DNA of 64,000 nt, taken from positions 186,001 through 250,000 of the forward strand of contig CAXXDW010000006.1 in assembly GCA_963665575.2 (NCBI GenBank), written 5' to 3'. Made by a program: the position numbers and the translations under genes. The stretch's first letter is position 1; every line of letters begins with the position of its first letter. This DNA comes from Rariloculus sp963665575 (lineage in GTDB: Bacteria; Pseudomonadota; Gammaproteobacteria; Steroidobacterales; Rariloculaceae). Of this stretch, positions 42,681 to 51,649 are shown piece after piece. The notes beneath the pieces are model-generated. The model searched no databases and had not been told where the DNA came from. It was given only the letters and a program-made list of their open reading frames with translations.

Positions 42681-43079
42681 ATACGCCGGTGGCCTGGCCA
42701 CAGCAGCATGCAGGCACCACCGCTGCAACACGGAACTTGCAGCCGCGCAGCGACCGGCGCGTGGCACGGCCTGAGGGCGGCGGCCTGAACACCCCCGATC
42801 CAGGGAACCGGCCCGGTGGCGGGGGCGAGTTCACAGCGATTGCTGCAGTCTCTCGCGCCAGGACAGCGGAGGGCCGGCGCCGCCGTCTATCGCACCGGAA
42901 CACCGCCGAGACGGCGCATTGCCGACGTTGGAACCGTGGTATACCGTATACCGCCGCGCAAGCAACGACGTCGAAACCATCGAGCGAAAACGCGCCACAT
43001 TCAGCGAACGCCACAGGCCGGGCCATGCGCGGCCCTGCCTGGCGTGCCGACAACTGCATCGATCATTCGGAGCGACTCC
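42681..43079. other. 399-bp intergenic region with operator-like palindrome
   Basis: This gap lies upstream of the ThDP lyase gene. It holds the palindrome listed at 42938-42952 and probably the promoter of that gene. I see no gene in it. Confidence 0.4.
42938..42952. promoter_or_regulatory. Perfect 15-bp palindrome, candidate operator
   Basis: The sequence GGTATACCGTATACC has two seven-base arms (GGTATAC, GTATACC) around a central C. It stands 128 bases before the start of the ThDP lyase gene. The form fits operators of dimeric regulators such as GntR-family proteins. No gntR gene is in the window, although a TetR gene lies downstream. Confidence 0.5.
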
Positions 43080-44828
43080 ATGACAATCCCTGCACGACAA
43101 CTGAAGACGACGACCGCCGAAGACACGCTGGCGAGGAAGAGCACCGACGCCGACGTCGTCTCCGGCGGTCACCTCGTGGCACAGGCGCTGGCCAATGAGG
43201 GCGTCGACACGGTATTCACGCTCTGCGGCGGGCACATCATCGATACCTACGACGGCTGTATCGACCACGACATCAGGATCATCGACGTGCGCCACGAGCA
43301 GGTGGCCGCGCACGCGGCCGACGGCTACGCGCGCCAGACCGGCGGCCTCGGCTGCGTGATCACGACGGCGGGACCGGGCTTCACCAACGCGCTCACGGGC
43401 ATAGCGACGGCGTTCCGCTCCGAAAGCCCGGTGCTTCATATCGGCGGACAGGGCGCACTGTCCCAGCACAAGATGGGCTCGCTGCAGGACCTGCCGCATG
43501 TCGACATCGCGGCGCCGATCACGAAGTTCTCGGCGGGCGTGCGTTCGACGGAACGCATCGCCGACATGGTCGCAATGGCGGCTCGCGAATGCTTCGCCGG
43601 TGCTCCGGGTCCGAGCTATCTCGAGATTCCGCGGGACATTCTGGACCGCGAGGTCCCCGTCGGCGACGTCACGATCCCCGAGCCCGGCAGCTACCGCGCC
43701 TCGACGAAGTCGCTCGGCGATCCGGACGATGTCGAGAAGCTCGCGCGGCTGCTCGTCGAATCTGACCGGCCCGCGATCCTGCTCGGCGCTCAGGTCTGGA
43801 TGTCCCGAGGCCATGAGCAGGCGCTGGATCTCGTCAGGACGCTCAACATTCCCGCTTACATGAACGGCGCCTCGCGCGGACTCCTGCCCCCGGGCGATCC
43901 ACACTACTTCCACCGCACGCGCGGCGACGCGTTCAAGCAGGCCGATGTCATCGTCATCGTCGGCACGCCGTTCGACTTCCGCATGGGTTACGGAAAGCGC
44001 CTGCGCGACGACGCAACCATCGTCCACATCGACCTCGACTACCGCACGGTCGCGAAGAACCGCGACATCTCGCTCGGCCTCGTCGGCGATCCCGGCGTGA
44101 TCCTCGGCGCCGTCTGCAACGCGGCGACGGCCGGCGGCGACAACGGTGCGACACGCCGCAAGGCCTGGCTGGAGCATCTCAGGGCCATCGAGGTGCAGAA
44201 GACCGAGCGGCTCATGCCGCTGTTCCTCTCCGACGCCGAACCGATCCACCCCTACCGCGTCGCCTGGGAGCTCAATGAGTTCCTGACCGAGGACACCGTC
44301 TACATCGGCGACGGCGGCGATGTCGTGACGATCAGCGCCCAGGCCGTGCAGCCGCGCGCACCCGGCAACTGGATGGATCCCGGCGCACTCGGCGGGCTCG
44401 GCGTCGGCACGGGCTTCGCTATGGCGACCAAGCTCGCGCATCCGAACAAGGAAGTGCTCTGCTACTACGGCGACGGCTCCTTCGGCATGACGGCGTTCGA
44501 CATGGAGACGGCCAACCGCTTCGGCGCGCCGTATATCGCGGTGATCGGCAACAACTCCGCGATGAACCAGATCCGCTACGGTCAGCTCGCGAAGTACGGC
44601 GAAGAGCGCGGCAATGTCGGCAACCTGCTCGGCGACGTGCCGTTCTCGAAGTTCGCCGAAATGCTTGGCGGCTACGGCGAGGAGGTGCGCGACCCGAAAC
44701 AGATTGCAGCGGCACTGCGGCGCGCGCGCGAGTCCGTGAACGGCACGGGCAAGTCGGCGGTGATCAATATCTGGATCGATCCGAGCGAATGGGCGCCCGG
44801 CACGAAACGCCAGACCATGTACAAGTAA
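43080..44828 (+). CDS. ThDP-dependent 2-hydroxyacyl-CoA lyase / oxalyl-CoA decarboxylase-like enzyme
   Basis: This 582-residue enzyme has the three domains of the pyruvate-oxidase/acetolactate-synthase family. The catalytic Glu is in VRHEQVAAHAADGYAR. The ThDP motif is YGDGSFGMTAFDMETANRF with NNSAMNQ. The mid-part IGGQGALSQHKMGSLQDLPH and the C-terminal tail ending PGTKRQTMYK are shared with 2-hydroxyacyl-CoA lyase and oxalyl-CoA decarboxylase types, whose tail closes over the CoA substrate. A class III CoA transferase gene follows at 104 bases in the same direction, so activation of an acid to its CoA ester and then C-C cleavage is likely; oxalate (yielding formyl-CoA and CO2) or a 2-hydroxyacid are the main candidates. 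It is probably not a true acetolactate synthase. The ATG at 43080 gives a sensible N-terminus. Confidence 0.8.
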   Translation: MTIPARQLKTTTAEDTLARKSTDADVVSGGHLVAQALANEGVDTVFTLCGGHIIDTYDGCIDHDIRIIDVRHEQVAAHAADGYARQTGGLGCVITTAGPGFTNALTGIATAFRSESPVLHIGGQGALSQHKMGSLQDLPHVDIAAPITKFSAGVRSTERIADMVAMAARECFAGAPGPSYLEIPRDILDREVPVGDVTIPEPGSYRASTKSLGDPDDVEKLARLLVESDRPAILLGAQVWMSRGHEQALDLVRTLNIPAYMNGASRGLLPPGDPHYFHRTRGDAFKQADVIVIVGTPFDFRMGYGKRLRDDATIVHIDLDYRTVAKNRDISLGLVGDPGVILGAVCNAATAGGDNGATRRKAWLEHLRAIEVQKTERLMPLFLSDAEPIHPYRVAWELNEFLTEDTVYIGDGGDVVTISAQAVQPRAPGNWMDPGALGGLGVGTGFAMATKLAHPNKEVLCYYGDGSFGMTAFDMETANRFGAPYIAVIGNNSAMNQIRYGQLAKYGEERGNVGNLLGDVPFSKFAEMLGGYGEEVRDPKQIAAALRRARESVNGTGKSAVINIWIDPSEWAPGTKRQTMYK

Positions 44829-44932
44829 TCGTGGACAGGACAGCTGTCGTACATTCCCGCCACGCGCGCATCTACCTGCGCCTGCGTCAGCCGTACCATC
44901 TGCCGTACTAGTAATCGCGGAGCATCCGAGTC

Positions 44933-46187
44933 ATGGACAAAGCACTGTCGGGCATCCGAATCCTCGACATGACGCACGTGCAGGCGGGGCCGACGTCGAG
45001 CCAGCTCATGGGCTTTCTCGGCGCCGACGTCATCAAGCTCGAGTCGCCGGCAGGCGACGCGACGCGCAAGCAGCTTCGCGACATTCCCGACGCCGACAGC
45101 CTCTATTTCACGATGCTGAACTGCAACAAGCGTTCGATCACCGTGAACCTCAAGAACGAGCAGGGCAAGGCCGTCTTCAGGAAGCTGCTTCAGATCTGCG
45201 ATGTCGTCATGGAGAACTTCGGCCCGGGCGTGCTGAACCGGCTCGGCTTCGGCTGGGAAACGATCCACGAGATCAACCCGCGCATCGTCATGGCCTCGAT
45301 CAAGGGCTTCGGCACCGAAGGGCCCTATGCCGCGTTCAAGGCCTACGAGAACGTCGCGCAGGCCATGGGCGGCGCGATGAGCACGACGGGTGTGCCGGAA
45401 GGCCCGCCGTACGCGACGGGCGCGCAGATCGGCGACTCGGGCACGGGCGTGCACCTCATGGCCGGCATTCTCGCGGCGCTCCTGCAACGCGAGCGCACGG
45501 GGCCGCGGCCAATACGTCGAGTGCGCAATGATGGACTGCGTCATGAACCTCACGCGCGTGAAGTGGCGCGACCACCAGCGCATCGAACGCGGCCCGCTGC
45601 CCGAATACTCGCTGCAGGAGTTTGAGTCGTTCACGCCGCGCGCCGGCAACGATTCCGGCGGCGGCCAGCTCGGCAACGCAGTCAAGTGCAAGCCCGGCGG
45701 ACCGAACGACTATCTCTACGTCGTCGTCCAGGAACGTGTCTGGAACGCGCTCGCGAAGCGCATCGGCGGCGATGCGCTTGCCGCGGACCCGCGTTTCGAC
45801 GACATCGACGTCAGGCGCAAGAACCAGGCCGAGATGTGGCAGATGCTCGAGGACTATGCCTCGAGCTACACGAAGCGCGAATTCATGGCGATCCTCAACG
45901 AAATCGACGTGCCCTGCGGCCCGATCATGAGCACCGAGGATCTTTACGACGACGAACACGTCAAGCTCCGGGAGATGATGGTCGAACTCGATCACCCGGA
46001 GCGCGGCAAGTGGGTCAACCTCGGCTGTCCGATCAAGCTGTCGGACTCACCCGTGGACGTGAAGCGCTCGCCGCTGCTCGGCGAACACACCGACGAAATC
46101 CTGAGCAAGGTTCTCGGCTACTCGGATGATGAAATCGGAAGCCTCAAGGAAGCCGGCGCGTTTACGCGTCAGGTGCCTGCGGCGTAG
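44933..46187 (+). pseudogene. Class III CoA transferase (formyl-CoA transferase family), frameshifted
   Basis: Two frames together encode a CaiB/BaiF/Frc family CoA transferase of about 417 residues, a normal length. The first has IRILDMTHVQAGPTSSQLMG with the family N-terminus, LGADVIKLESP, NKRSITVNLKNEQGKAVF and GFGTEGPY; the second continues GRGQYVECAMMDCVMNL, ALAADPRFDDIDVRRKN and VPCGPI. The catalytic Asp of the family is probably in one of these blocks (FGWETIHEINP region). Deleting one G of the run at 45499-45502 joins them into one frame. It may be a sequencing error, or a true loss that would leave the upstream lyase without its CoA-loading partner. It probably transfers CoA from a donor such as formyl- or succinyl-CoA to the substrate acid. 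Confidence 0.85.
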
Positions 46188-46251
46188 GAACTCGCAAGAG
46201 CGAAGACTCGTCGTCGCTGTCCATTCCGTTCGAGGCGCGAAGGGGGAAATC

Positions 46252-47178
46252 GTGAAAAAACTGCTTGGCTTACTGGCTCTGCTCCCGATCGTGGCGACGG
46301 CGCAATCCGATTTCGAATGGGCGTACCAGGTCTTCGAGGAACAGCTCCACGAGATCGACGAAAACGCGCCGAGGACCGTGCCCGGCAGCGAGCGCAGCTA
46401 CACGCAGGTCGAGATCGACGATCTCTTCAATCCGCCAGACTGGTTTCCCGAGGACCATGCGCCGCTGCCCGAAGTCGTGGCGCGCGGCGCCGGCGAGGAA
46501 GTGCGCGCCTGCGCCTCCTGCCACCTGCCCTCCGGCATGGGGCACCCCGAGTCGTCGCAGCTCGCGGGCTTGCCCGTCAGTTACTTCATGCGCCAAATGG
46601 CCGACTTCAGGAGCGGAGCCAGAGTCGACCGTTTCTGGATGAACGGCATTGGCGAAGCGATTTCCGATGAAGACGCCCTCGCGGCTGCCGAGTACTACGC
46701 GGCAATCGAGCCGATCGACTGGGTCGTGGATGTGATCGAGAGCGACACCGTGCCCAGAAGCTACGTCGGCGACGGGCGCATGCGGTTCCGCCATCCCGAC
46801 GGCGGCAGCGAACCGCTCGGCAATCGCATTCTCGAATTTCCGGAGGACCGCGAACTCGCCACGGCCAGACATCCCTACTCGGGATTCGTGGCTTATGCAC
46901 CGGTCGGCAGTGTCGCGAGGGGCGAGGAGCTTGCGAGGACCGGCGGCGACGGCAGAACGATCCAGTGCGCGATCTGCCACGGGCAGGACCTGACGGGTCT
47001 GGCCGACATTCCGGCAATTGCAGGAGCGTCACCGATCTACACGGTGCGTCAGCTCAATGACATGAAGTCCGGAGTTCGCGCGGGGCCGATGGCCGCGCTC
47101 ATGGCCGCGACGGTCGCCAACCTCACCGATGAGGATATCGTCGCGCTTGCGGCCTATCTGGCTACGCTCGATCCTTGA
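46252..47178 (+). CDS. Exported diheme cytochrome c
   Basis: This 308-residue protein starts at GTG (46252), preceded by AGGGGGAAA, with a signal peptide ending about VATAQ. Two c-type heme motifs are CASCH (residues 87-91) and CAICH (about 242-246), each followed by LPSGMGHPES- or GQDLTGLADIP-like and Met-containing segments that may supply axial ligands (MRQM, MAALMAA). The two-domain form resembles cytochrome c4-like carriers. It is 64 bases downstream of the CoA transferase in the same direction, but a periplasmic carrier and a cytoplasmic enzyme need not be functionally linked. Confidence 0.88.
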   Translation: MKKLLGLLALLPIVATAQSDFEWAYQVFEEQLHEIDENAPRTVPGSERSYTQVEIDDLFNPPDWFPEDHAPLPEVVARGAGEEVRACASCHLPSGMGHPESSQLAGLPVSYFMRQMADFRSGARVDRFWMNGIGEAISDEDALAAAEYYAAIEPIDWVVDVIESDTVPRSYVGDGRMRFRHPDGGSEPLGNRILEFPEDRELATARHPYSGFVAYAPVGSVARGEELARTGGDGRTIQCAICHGQDLTGLADIPAIAGASPIYTVRQLNDMKSGVRAGPMAALMAATVANLTDEDIVALAAYLATLDP

Positions 47179-47291
47179 GCGGCGCGCACACCGCCCATAA
47201 GCGAAGCAGCCGTTGTCGGCGCCGAACCCGTGGGGTCAGGTCCCGGTGAAAAGGTTCGCGCAAGATGGATGCGCTTGGCGGTCGGTCTTGA

Positions 47292-47957
47292 CTAACGTGC
47301 GACGCACGTTGCTCCGGATGCGTGATCGCTGGCATAGACCGGGCAAAATACGCCATGGATCAGTCCACCCAGATCCTCGTCGCATTCGTTCCTGTCGCCG
47401 TAGTAACCGCCCAACCAGGCCAGCATGCAATGGTAGTACACACGGAAAAGGATCCGCACCATGGTCTGCGGGCAGGTTTTTTCGCTCAAAACCCCCTTCT
47501 CCTGGGAGTTCACGACGATCCTTTGTAACTGCCTTTCGATCGCGTAAACAATTTCGCGCAGGTCGTCGCGTCTGTCGGGATTCGCCACGAACGTGAGCAC
47601 TTTCATCAGCTCACGCGAGAGCTCGATGTCTCGCCCGTGATAGTCGAGCAGCGCATCGAACAACGCCATGACCTGCTCTTCTACCGGGCGGGGGTCATCG
47701 GCACTCACCGACGTTCCATCGATGACCGCGATGAACTCTTCGTAAAAGACCATCAGCAAGAGGTCTTCTTTCGTTTTCGCATACAGGAACAGCGTGCCGC
47801 TTGCGACCTGCGCGGCGTGCGCGATCTGCTGCGTTGTCGTCCCCTTGTACCCCTGGGCGTAGAAGAGTGCCCTCGACGCCGTGACGATCCTGTCGAGTTT
47901 TTGTTGCTTGTTTCGTTCCCTGCGACCTATCGCGGGCGCGGAAGTACTGTCAGACAT
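47292..47957 (-). CDS. TetR-family transcriptional regulator
   Basis: This 221-residue protein has the N-terminal TetR helix-turn-helix (about residues 16-64): KLDRIVTASRALFYAQGYKGTT followed by QQIAHAAQVASGTLFLYAKTKEDLL. The C-terminal ligand-binding part is helical with MLAWLGGYYGDRNECDEDLGGLIHG, typical of the family. It is downstream of and in the same direction as the amidohydrolase and could control either it or the cytochrome c convergent to it. The ligand is unknown. Confidence 0.9.
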   Translation of the reverse strand: MSDSTSAPAIGRRERNKQQKLDRIVTASRALFYAQGYKGTTTQQIAHAAQVASGTLFLYAKTKEDLLLMVFYEEFIAVIDGTSVSADDPRPVEEQVMALFDALLDYHGRDIELSRELMKVLTFVANPDRRDDLREIVYAIERQLQRIVVNSQEKGVLSEKTCPQTMVRILFRVYYHCMLAWLGGYYGDRNECDEDLGGLIHGVFCPVYASDHASGATCVAR

Positions 47958-48021
47958 CTATACCAACCTACGTGCGCGCAGCAGGCATTGTAACCTCCCG
48001 ACGTTCGATTCGTACTGCCTC

Positions 48022-48205
48022 CGGTCACTGAAAAACTCTCACGGGCCACCGACTCCGTGCCGTATATCGCGAGCGTCGCGGCAAAACCGGGCTCCGAGAG
48101 ACAGTCGAGCGGCGTATCGGCGGCGTGCGCGTCGATCGTGACTCGGCTCTGGCCGTCGGCCGTGAACGCGACCGACTCCGCCGTGAGTGTCCCGGTATCC
48201 GAATC
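48022..48205 (-). pseudogene. Possible gene remnant with coding-like composition
   Basis: Directly after the amidohydrolase stop and in the same frame, the minus strand remains open with a strong G/C third-position bias (segments such as LTAESVAFTADGQSRVTID and CLSEPGFAATLAIYG). There is no start codon with a ribosome binding site. It may be a remnant of another gene, or only GC-rich open sequence. Confidence 0.2.
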
Positions 48206-49694
48206 TCAGTGGCCGGGCAGATAGCCGCCGAACAGCGTCTGCGGCCAGCCAGCAGCGGAGACGACATGGTCGCGTGACTCAGTGACAAGCCTTTCGACGC
48301 GGTCGAGATCGACATCCGTGAGCGCGCCCATCCACTTCCTCACGACGCCCGCGATGAAAACCGTGTCGACGTTGCTCGTATCCATGCCGAGCACGACGGC
48401 ACCGTAGGCGTTGTTGACGGGCATCACGTTGATCGCGTCCTTGCGCAACAGGATGACGTCGGCCCTGCTTGCCGGGCGTGAGGCTGCCGATCCTCGACCC
48501 GAGCGCGTTGTCGATGGCGCCCTGGATCGTCGCGAACTCGACCACGTCCTGGACGCTGATGAGTTCGGGTGCTTCGGCGTCGCCGTCACGACGACGCGCC
48601 AGTGCCTGCATGCGCTGCAGCGTAAACACCGACTGCATCTGCGTGAAGAAATCGCCGGGCATCTCGGTCTCGACGTCCGTGCTCAGACTTGGCCGGATGC
48701 CGTGGTCGAGCGCCTGCTGGATCGGCGGTATGCCGTGGCCCATCTCCATCTCGATGGGCGCGGCGATCGAAATGTGCCCGCCGGTATCGACGACGAGCTG
48801 CCATTCCTCTTCAGTCAGGTTCGGCGCGTGGATGTACGTGACATCCGGTCCCATGGCGTCGGCGAGCGGCAACAACTGCCCGCTGCCGTTCACGTGCAGC
48901 GTGATGGGGGCGCCGACCTCGCGAGCGACGGCCCAGTGCGCCGTGTTCGTGCCCGCCGCCATCGCAAGCGTGAGCAACTGATCGTCGGACGAGAAACGTT
49001 CCGCCCTGAGCCTGCGGATGTCGTCGGGAAAGCGATTCTCGGGGCCGGCTGCCCCGCCCCCGTACGCGTAAACGCTGCGCAGTCCCGACTCTGCGAGACC
49101 GTCGATCGCGGCGTCGGTGTGCTCGGGGCTGTTGCCGATGTGGGACCAGTCGAGCACGGTCGTGACGCCCGCGTTGATCGCGCCGAGCGCGATGACGAGA
49201 TCGCCGATGTAGGCGTCTTCGGGACGAAACACGCTGCGGGCCGAGCCTGTAATGTCGCGCCCGTAGTCGCTCAGGAGCCCGTTGGGCAGGATGTTCCGGA
49301 GCTGACCCTGCCACATGTGGCGGTGCGTATCGACGAAGCCCGGCATCGCGATCATGTTTGACGCGTCGATGGCCTCGGCCGGGGTCTCAAGACCGGGACC
49401 GACGGCAGCGATCTGCTCGCCTTCAATCAGGATGTCCGCCGACTCGAAGTCGCCGACGTCGGAATCCATCGAGATCACGGTCGCGCCGCGAAGGACGACG
49501 CTGTCGCCACTCGGCGGCGGAGCGACGGCCGGAACGTCGCTCGGCACCGCGGCCGGCCGGCAGCCGAAGAGCCCGGCGCCGGCCGAAGCGGCCGCGAGCG
49601 CGGCGGCCCCGGACAGGACATTGCGGCGGGTAACGGCTTCGTGGTCTAACTCTCGCGAACGAGCGGGACTCGAGGATTGGTCACGTTTGGCCAT
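48206..49694 (-). pseudogene. Tat-exported amidohydrolase (lipoprotein-like leader), frameshifted
   Basis: The product would be about 495 residues of the metal-dependent amidohydrolase superfamily (atrazine chlorohydrolase/guanine deaminase type). The leader has a twin arginine (TRRNVLSG, residues 22-29) and a lipobox-like LFGC (Cys at 44). The enzyme part has VVLRGATVISMD, MPGFVDTHRHMWQGQ (metal His-x-His), ITLHVNGSG, IEMEMGHGIPPIQQALDHGI and SLSTDVETEMPGDFF. The frame breaks after GSLTPGK, and the last 85 residues (ADVILLRKDAINVMP onward) are one frame off. Removing one base of the CCC at 48463-48465 (GGG on the coding strand) restores it, giving a total divisible by three. The catalytic domain is essentially complete before the break, but the final strands would be lost. 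Confidence 0.85.
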
Positions 49695-49851
49695 ATCGCC
49701 GTCCTTACCGTAAGGTTCTGTTTGTCCGGTCAGGTTACAACAAAAGTTTCGGTCCTGATGGGCGAAGGGTGACGCGCGTGATCCGTGAACGAGGCGAGCA
49801 ACGTTGTCTCGAATCGCGGGCGAGCTACCATGTCCGAAGAAGGGAGAGACA

Positions 49852-50247
49852 ATGAACGACAAGGCACTCGCCTATACGCTCTTCAGGGTATTCATGGCCA
49901 TCAACATGTTCTGGCACGGGGCCATTCGCCTCGGCCCGGCCTACAGCGCCTTCGTCGAGGCAACTCAGGCGCAGTTTGCCGAGACCTGGCTGCCGATGTG
50001 GCTCGTGACGCTCGAAGCGCGGCTGATCCCCGGCGTCGAAGTCGCGGTTGGCGTGTTGCTGCTCGTCGGCTACAAGACGCGCTGGGCCATCGCCGCCGCG
50101 ATGATCCTCATGTACACACTCGTGTTCGGGATGATCATCCTGCAGAACTGGGAGATCGTCGCCCGGCACCTGATCTATGCGCTGAGCTTCTACGTGCTGC
50201 TGCACAACATCGAGTTCAACGCGCATTCGCTCGACCGACGACTCTGA
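49852..50247 (+). CDS. DoxX-like four-helix membrane protein
   Basis: This 131-residue protein has about four hydrophobic segments: FRVFMAINMFWHGAIRL, VEVAVGVLLLVGYKTRWAI, MILMYTLVFGMIILQ and LIYALSFYVLLHNIEF. The layout and the early Arg/His are like the small DoxX/DUF-type membrane proteins, sometimes linked to quinone-dependent or thiosulfate enzymes. The ATG at 49852 follows GGGAGAGACA. It is isolated between divergent amidohydrolase and VOC genes. Function is not known. Confidence 0.65.
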   Translation: MNDKALAYTLFRVFMAINMFWHGAIRLGPAYSAFVEATQAQFAETWLPMWLVTLEARLIPGVEVAVGVLLLVGYKTRWAIAAAMILMYTLVFGMIILQNWEIVARHLIYALSFYVLLHNIEFNAHSLDRRL

Positions 50248-50317
50248 GCACAGATGACCATGAGTCGGGAGGCCAAGGACACCCTGCGGGAGGAGCACGG
50301 TTTCTCGGGCGGCGTTA

Positions 50318-50343
50318 GCGGCAAGCACCATGACGCTTGCCGC
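50318..50343. terminator. Nine-base-pair hairpin after DoxX-like gene
   Basis: GCGGCAAGC and GCTTGCCGC form a perfect nine-pair stem with an eight-base loop, 70 bases after the DoxX-like stop. There is no T run, so a terminator role is only possible; it may instead belong to the repeat element around it. Confidence 0.4.
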
Positions 50344-50426
50344 CAAGGCACGAACGTGGTGCTGTTGGAGCGGGACGTGGCCGAGGTTTTCAGGGACTTC
50401 GCGGCAGTGAACCGGGCGTAGAGGTT

Positions 50427-50545
50427 TACAACGCGCCGCTTTCGGGCAGTAACGAGACGCCTTCCTGCCCGAGCAGTCGGTTGAGTTCGGTTCACAACGC
50501 GCTACGTTCGGACAGTAACGAGACCATCCTGCCAAGTTGCTCTTG
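50427..50545. repeat. Imperfect tandem repeat, 66-bp period
   Basis: A unit starting TACAACGCGCCGCTTTCGGG (50427) recurs at 50493 as CACAACGCGCTACGTTCGGA, exactly 66 bases later; both continue with CAGTAACGAGAC. The second copy degrades after about 35 bases. The period equals that of the repeat at 35516-35647, but the sequences are not clearly the same. Confidence 0.7.
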
Positions 50546-50602
50546 ACGAGGCACGGCGGCATATTGGCGGGAACGATCCGGTGTTCCCAGGGATTCAGAA
50601 TC

Positions 50603-51469
50603 ATGCGAAAGACGAACGCCTCGGCCCTTCTTGCTGCCTTGCTGTCGATGACCTGCGCGCCGTTGTTCGCGCAGCTCGTGACGACCGGCCCGGTTACCAA
50701 CGGCCATCATCACTTCATCGTGAGCGACGTGGACGAACAACTGCGGTTCTGGGTCGATACGCTTGGCGGCACGGCAGATACCCTCGGCGCCGACCCCGGT
50801 CTGACCATCGTCAAGTTTCCGGACGCGCTGGTTGCGCTGCGCGAAGGAACTCCGTCCGACGGGATGGTCGGCAGCTCGGTCGACCACGTTGCCTTCACCG
50901 TGCCGAATCTGCGCGAGATGGTCGACCGCCTGGTCGCGGCCGGCCATGAGATGGTTACGGCGGGTACTGCACCGCCCGGGATCGAGGTGGTGGACGGTAT
51001 CGCCAGGATCGACGAGGGACCCGTAGCGGGTTTCGCGCATGTCCTCGGCCCTGGCGGCATCAAGGTCGAACTCCTCGAAATCAACGCTCAGCAGCAAGCG
51101 ATCGTCAGTCATCACATCCATTTCTACGGCGCAGATCCCGAACGGATGCGGGACTGGTACGTCGACATATTCGGTGCGCAGCCGCAACCAGGCCCGTTGC
51201 CCACGATATTCACCGCGGCACTGCCCGGGCTCGCGCTCAACTTCACACGCTACGACGACCCGCTGAGCGGCACGCAAGGCCGGGCGCTGGATCACATCGG
51301 CTTTGAAGTCGACGATCTCGAAGCGTTTTGCGCGGAGCTCGAGAGCAGAGGCATCGAATTCGACGTCACTTACCGCATGGTCGACGAAATCGATACGGCG
51401 CTCGCTTTCCTGACCGATCCCTGGGGAACCTACATCGAACTCACGGAGGGACTGGACAACATCCAATAG
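50603..51469 (+). CDS. Exported VOC (glyoxalase/dioxygenase-fold) protein
   Basis: This 288-residue protein has a signal peptide (cleavage about LFAQL, residue 24) and two vicinal-oxygen-chelate modules (about 33-165 and 170-285). Metal-type residues appear in NGHHHFIVSDVDEQLRFW, SSVDHVAFTVPN, VSHHIHFYGADPERMRDWY and LDHIGFEVDDLEAF, followed by TDPWGTYIELTE. VOC folds bind a divalent metal for isomerase, lyase or dioxygenase chemistry. Export is unusual but seen in this genome for many catabolic-type proteins. The ATG at 50603 begins the leader. Substrate unknown. Confidence 0.85.
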   Translation: MRKTNASALLAALLSMTCAPLFAQLVTTGPVTNGHHHFIVSDVDEQLRFWVDTLGGTADTLGADPGLTIVKFPDALVALREGTPSDGMVGSSVDHVAFTVPNLREMVDRLVAAGHEMVTAGTAPPGIEVVDGIARIDEGPVAGFAHVLGPGGIKVELLEINAQQQAIVSHHIHFYGADPERMRDWYVDIFGAQPQPGPLPTIFTAALPGLALNFTRYDDPLSGTQGRALDHIGFEVDDLEAFCAELESRGIEFDVTYRMVDEIDTALAFLTDPWGTYIELTEGLDNIQ

Positions 51470-51521
51470 TCCGGGGCCATTGATCCGGGCGGAAATTGCA
51501 GAGCGAACTCGGCGGCTTTGG

Positions 51522-51630
51522 CGACACTACGATCAATCGGCGGTTAGTCTCCAACCTTGACGACACCACGACCAATTGGCGGCTAGTCCCCAGCCCTGAC
51601 AACACCACGGCCAATGCTCAGTTTGTCTCG
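51522..51630. repeat. 39-bp tandem repeat, two full copies plus a partial third
   Basis: Units begin at 51522, 51561 and 51600 (CGACACTACGATCAAT, CGACACCACGACCAAT, CAACACCACGGCCAAT), each followed by a GGCGG..TAGTC..CCCTGA block except the third, which is cut short. The array ends about 20 bases before the next start codon. Confidence 0.8.
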
Positions 51631-51649
51631 ATGAGTGAAAAGGAATCGG

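Larger units (their letters stand above)
50248..50602. other. Intergenic region with hairpin and 66-bp repeat
   Basis: No gene is seen in these 355 bases. They hold a strong inverted repeat and an imperfect tandem repeat, both listed separately. Confidence 0.4.

Noticed and set aside
43080..44828. Acetolactate synthase large subunit
   Set aside because: The C-terminal CoA-lid-type tail and the CoA transferase neighbour fit the lyase/decarboxylase group better, and there is no ilvN-like small subunit gene.
48022..48208. Readthrough of the amidohydrolase TGA into a following open frame as a second selenoprotein
   Set aside because: The TGA follows a natural C-terminal end (GGYLPGH), no redox motif surrounds it and no SECIS-like hairpin was seen just after it.
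51522..51630. CRISPR array
   Set aside because: The 39-bp units are contiguous and diverged, without unique spacers.
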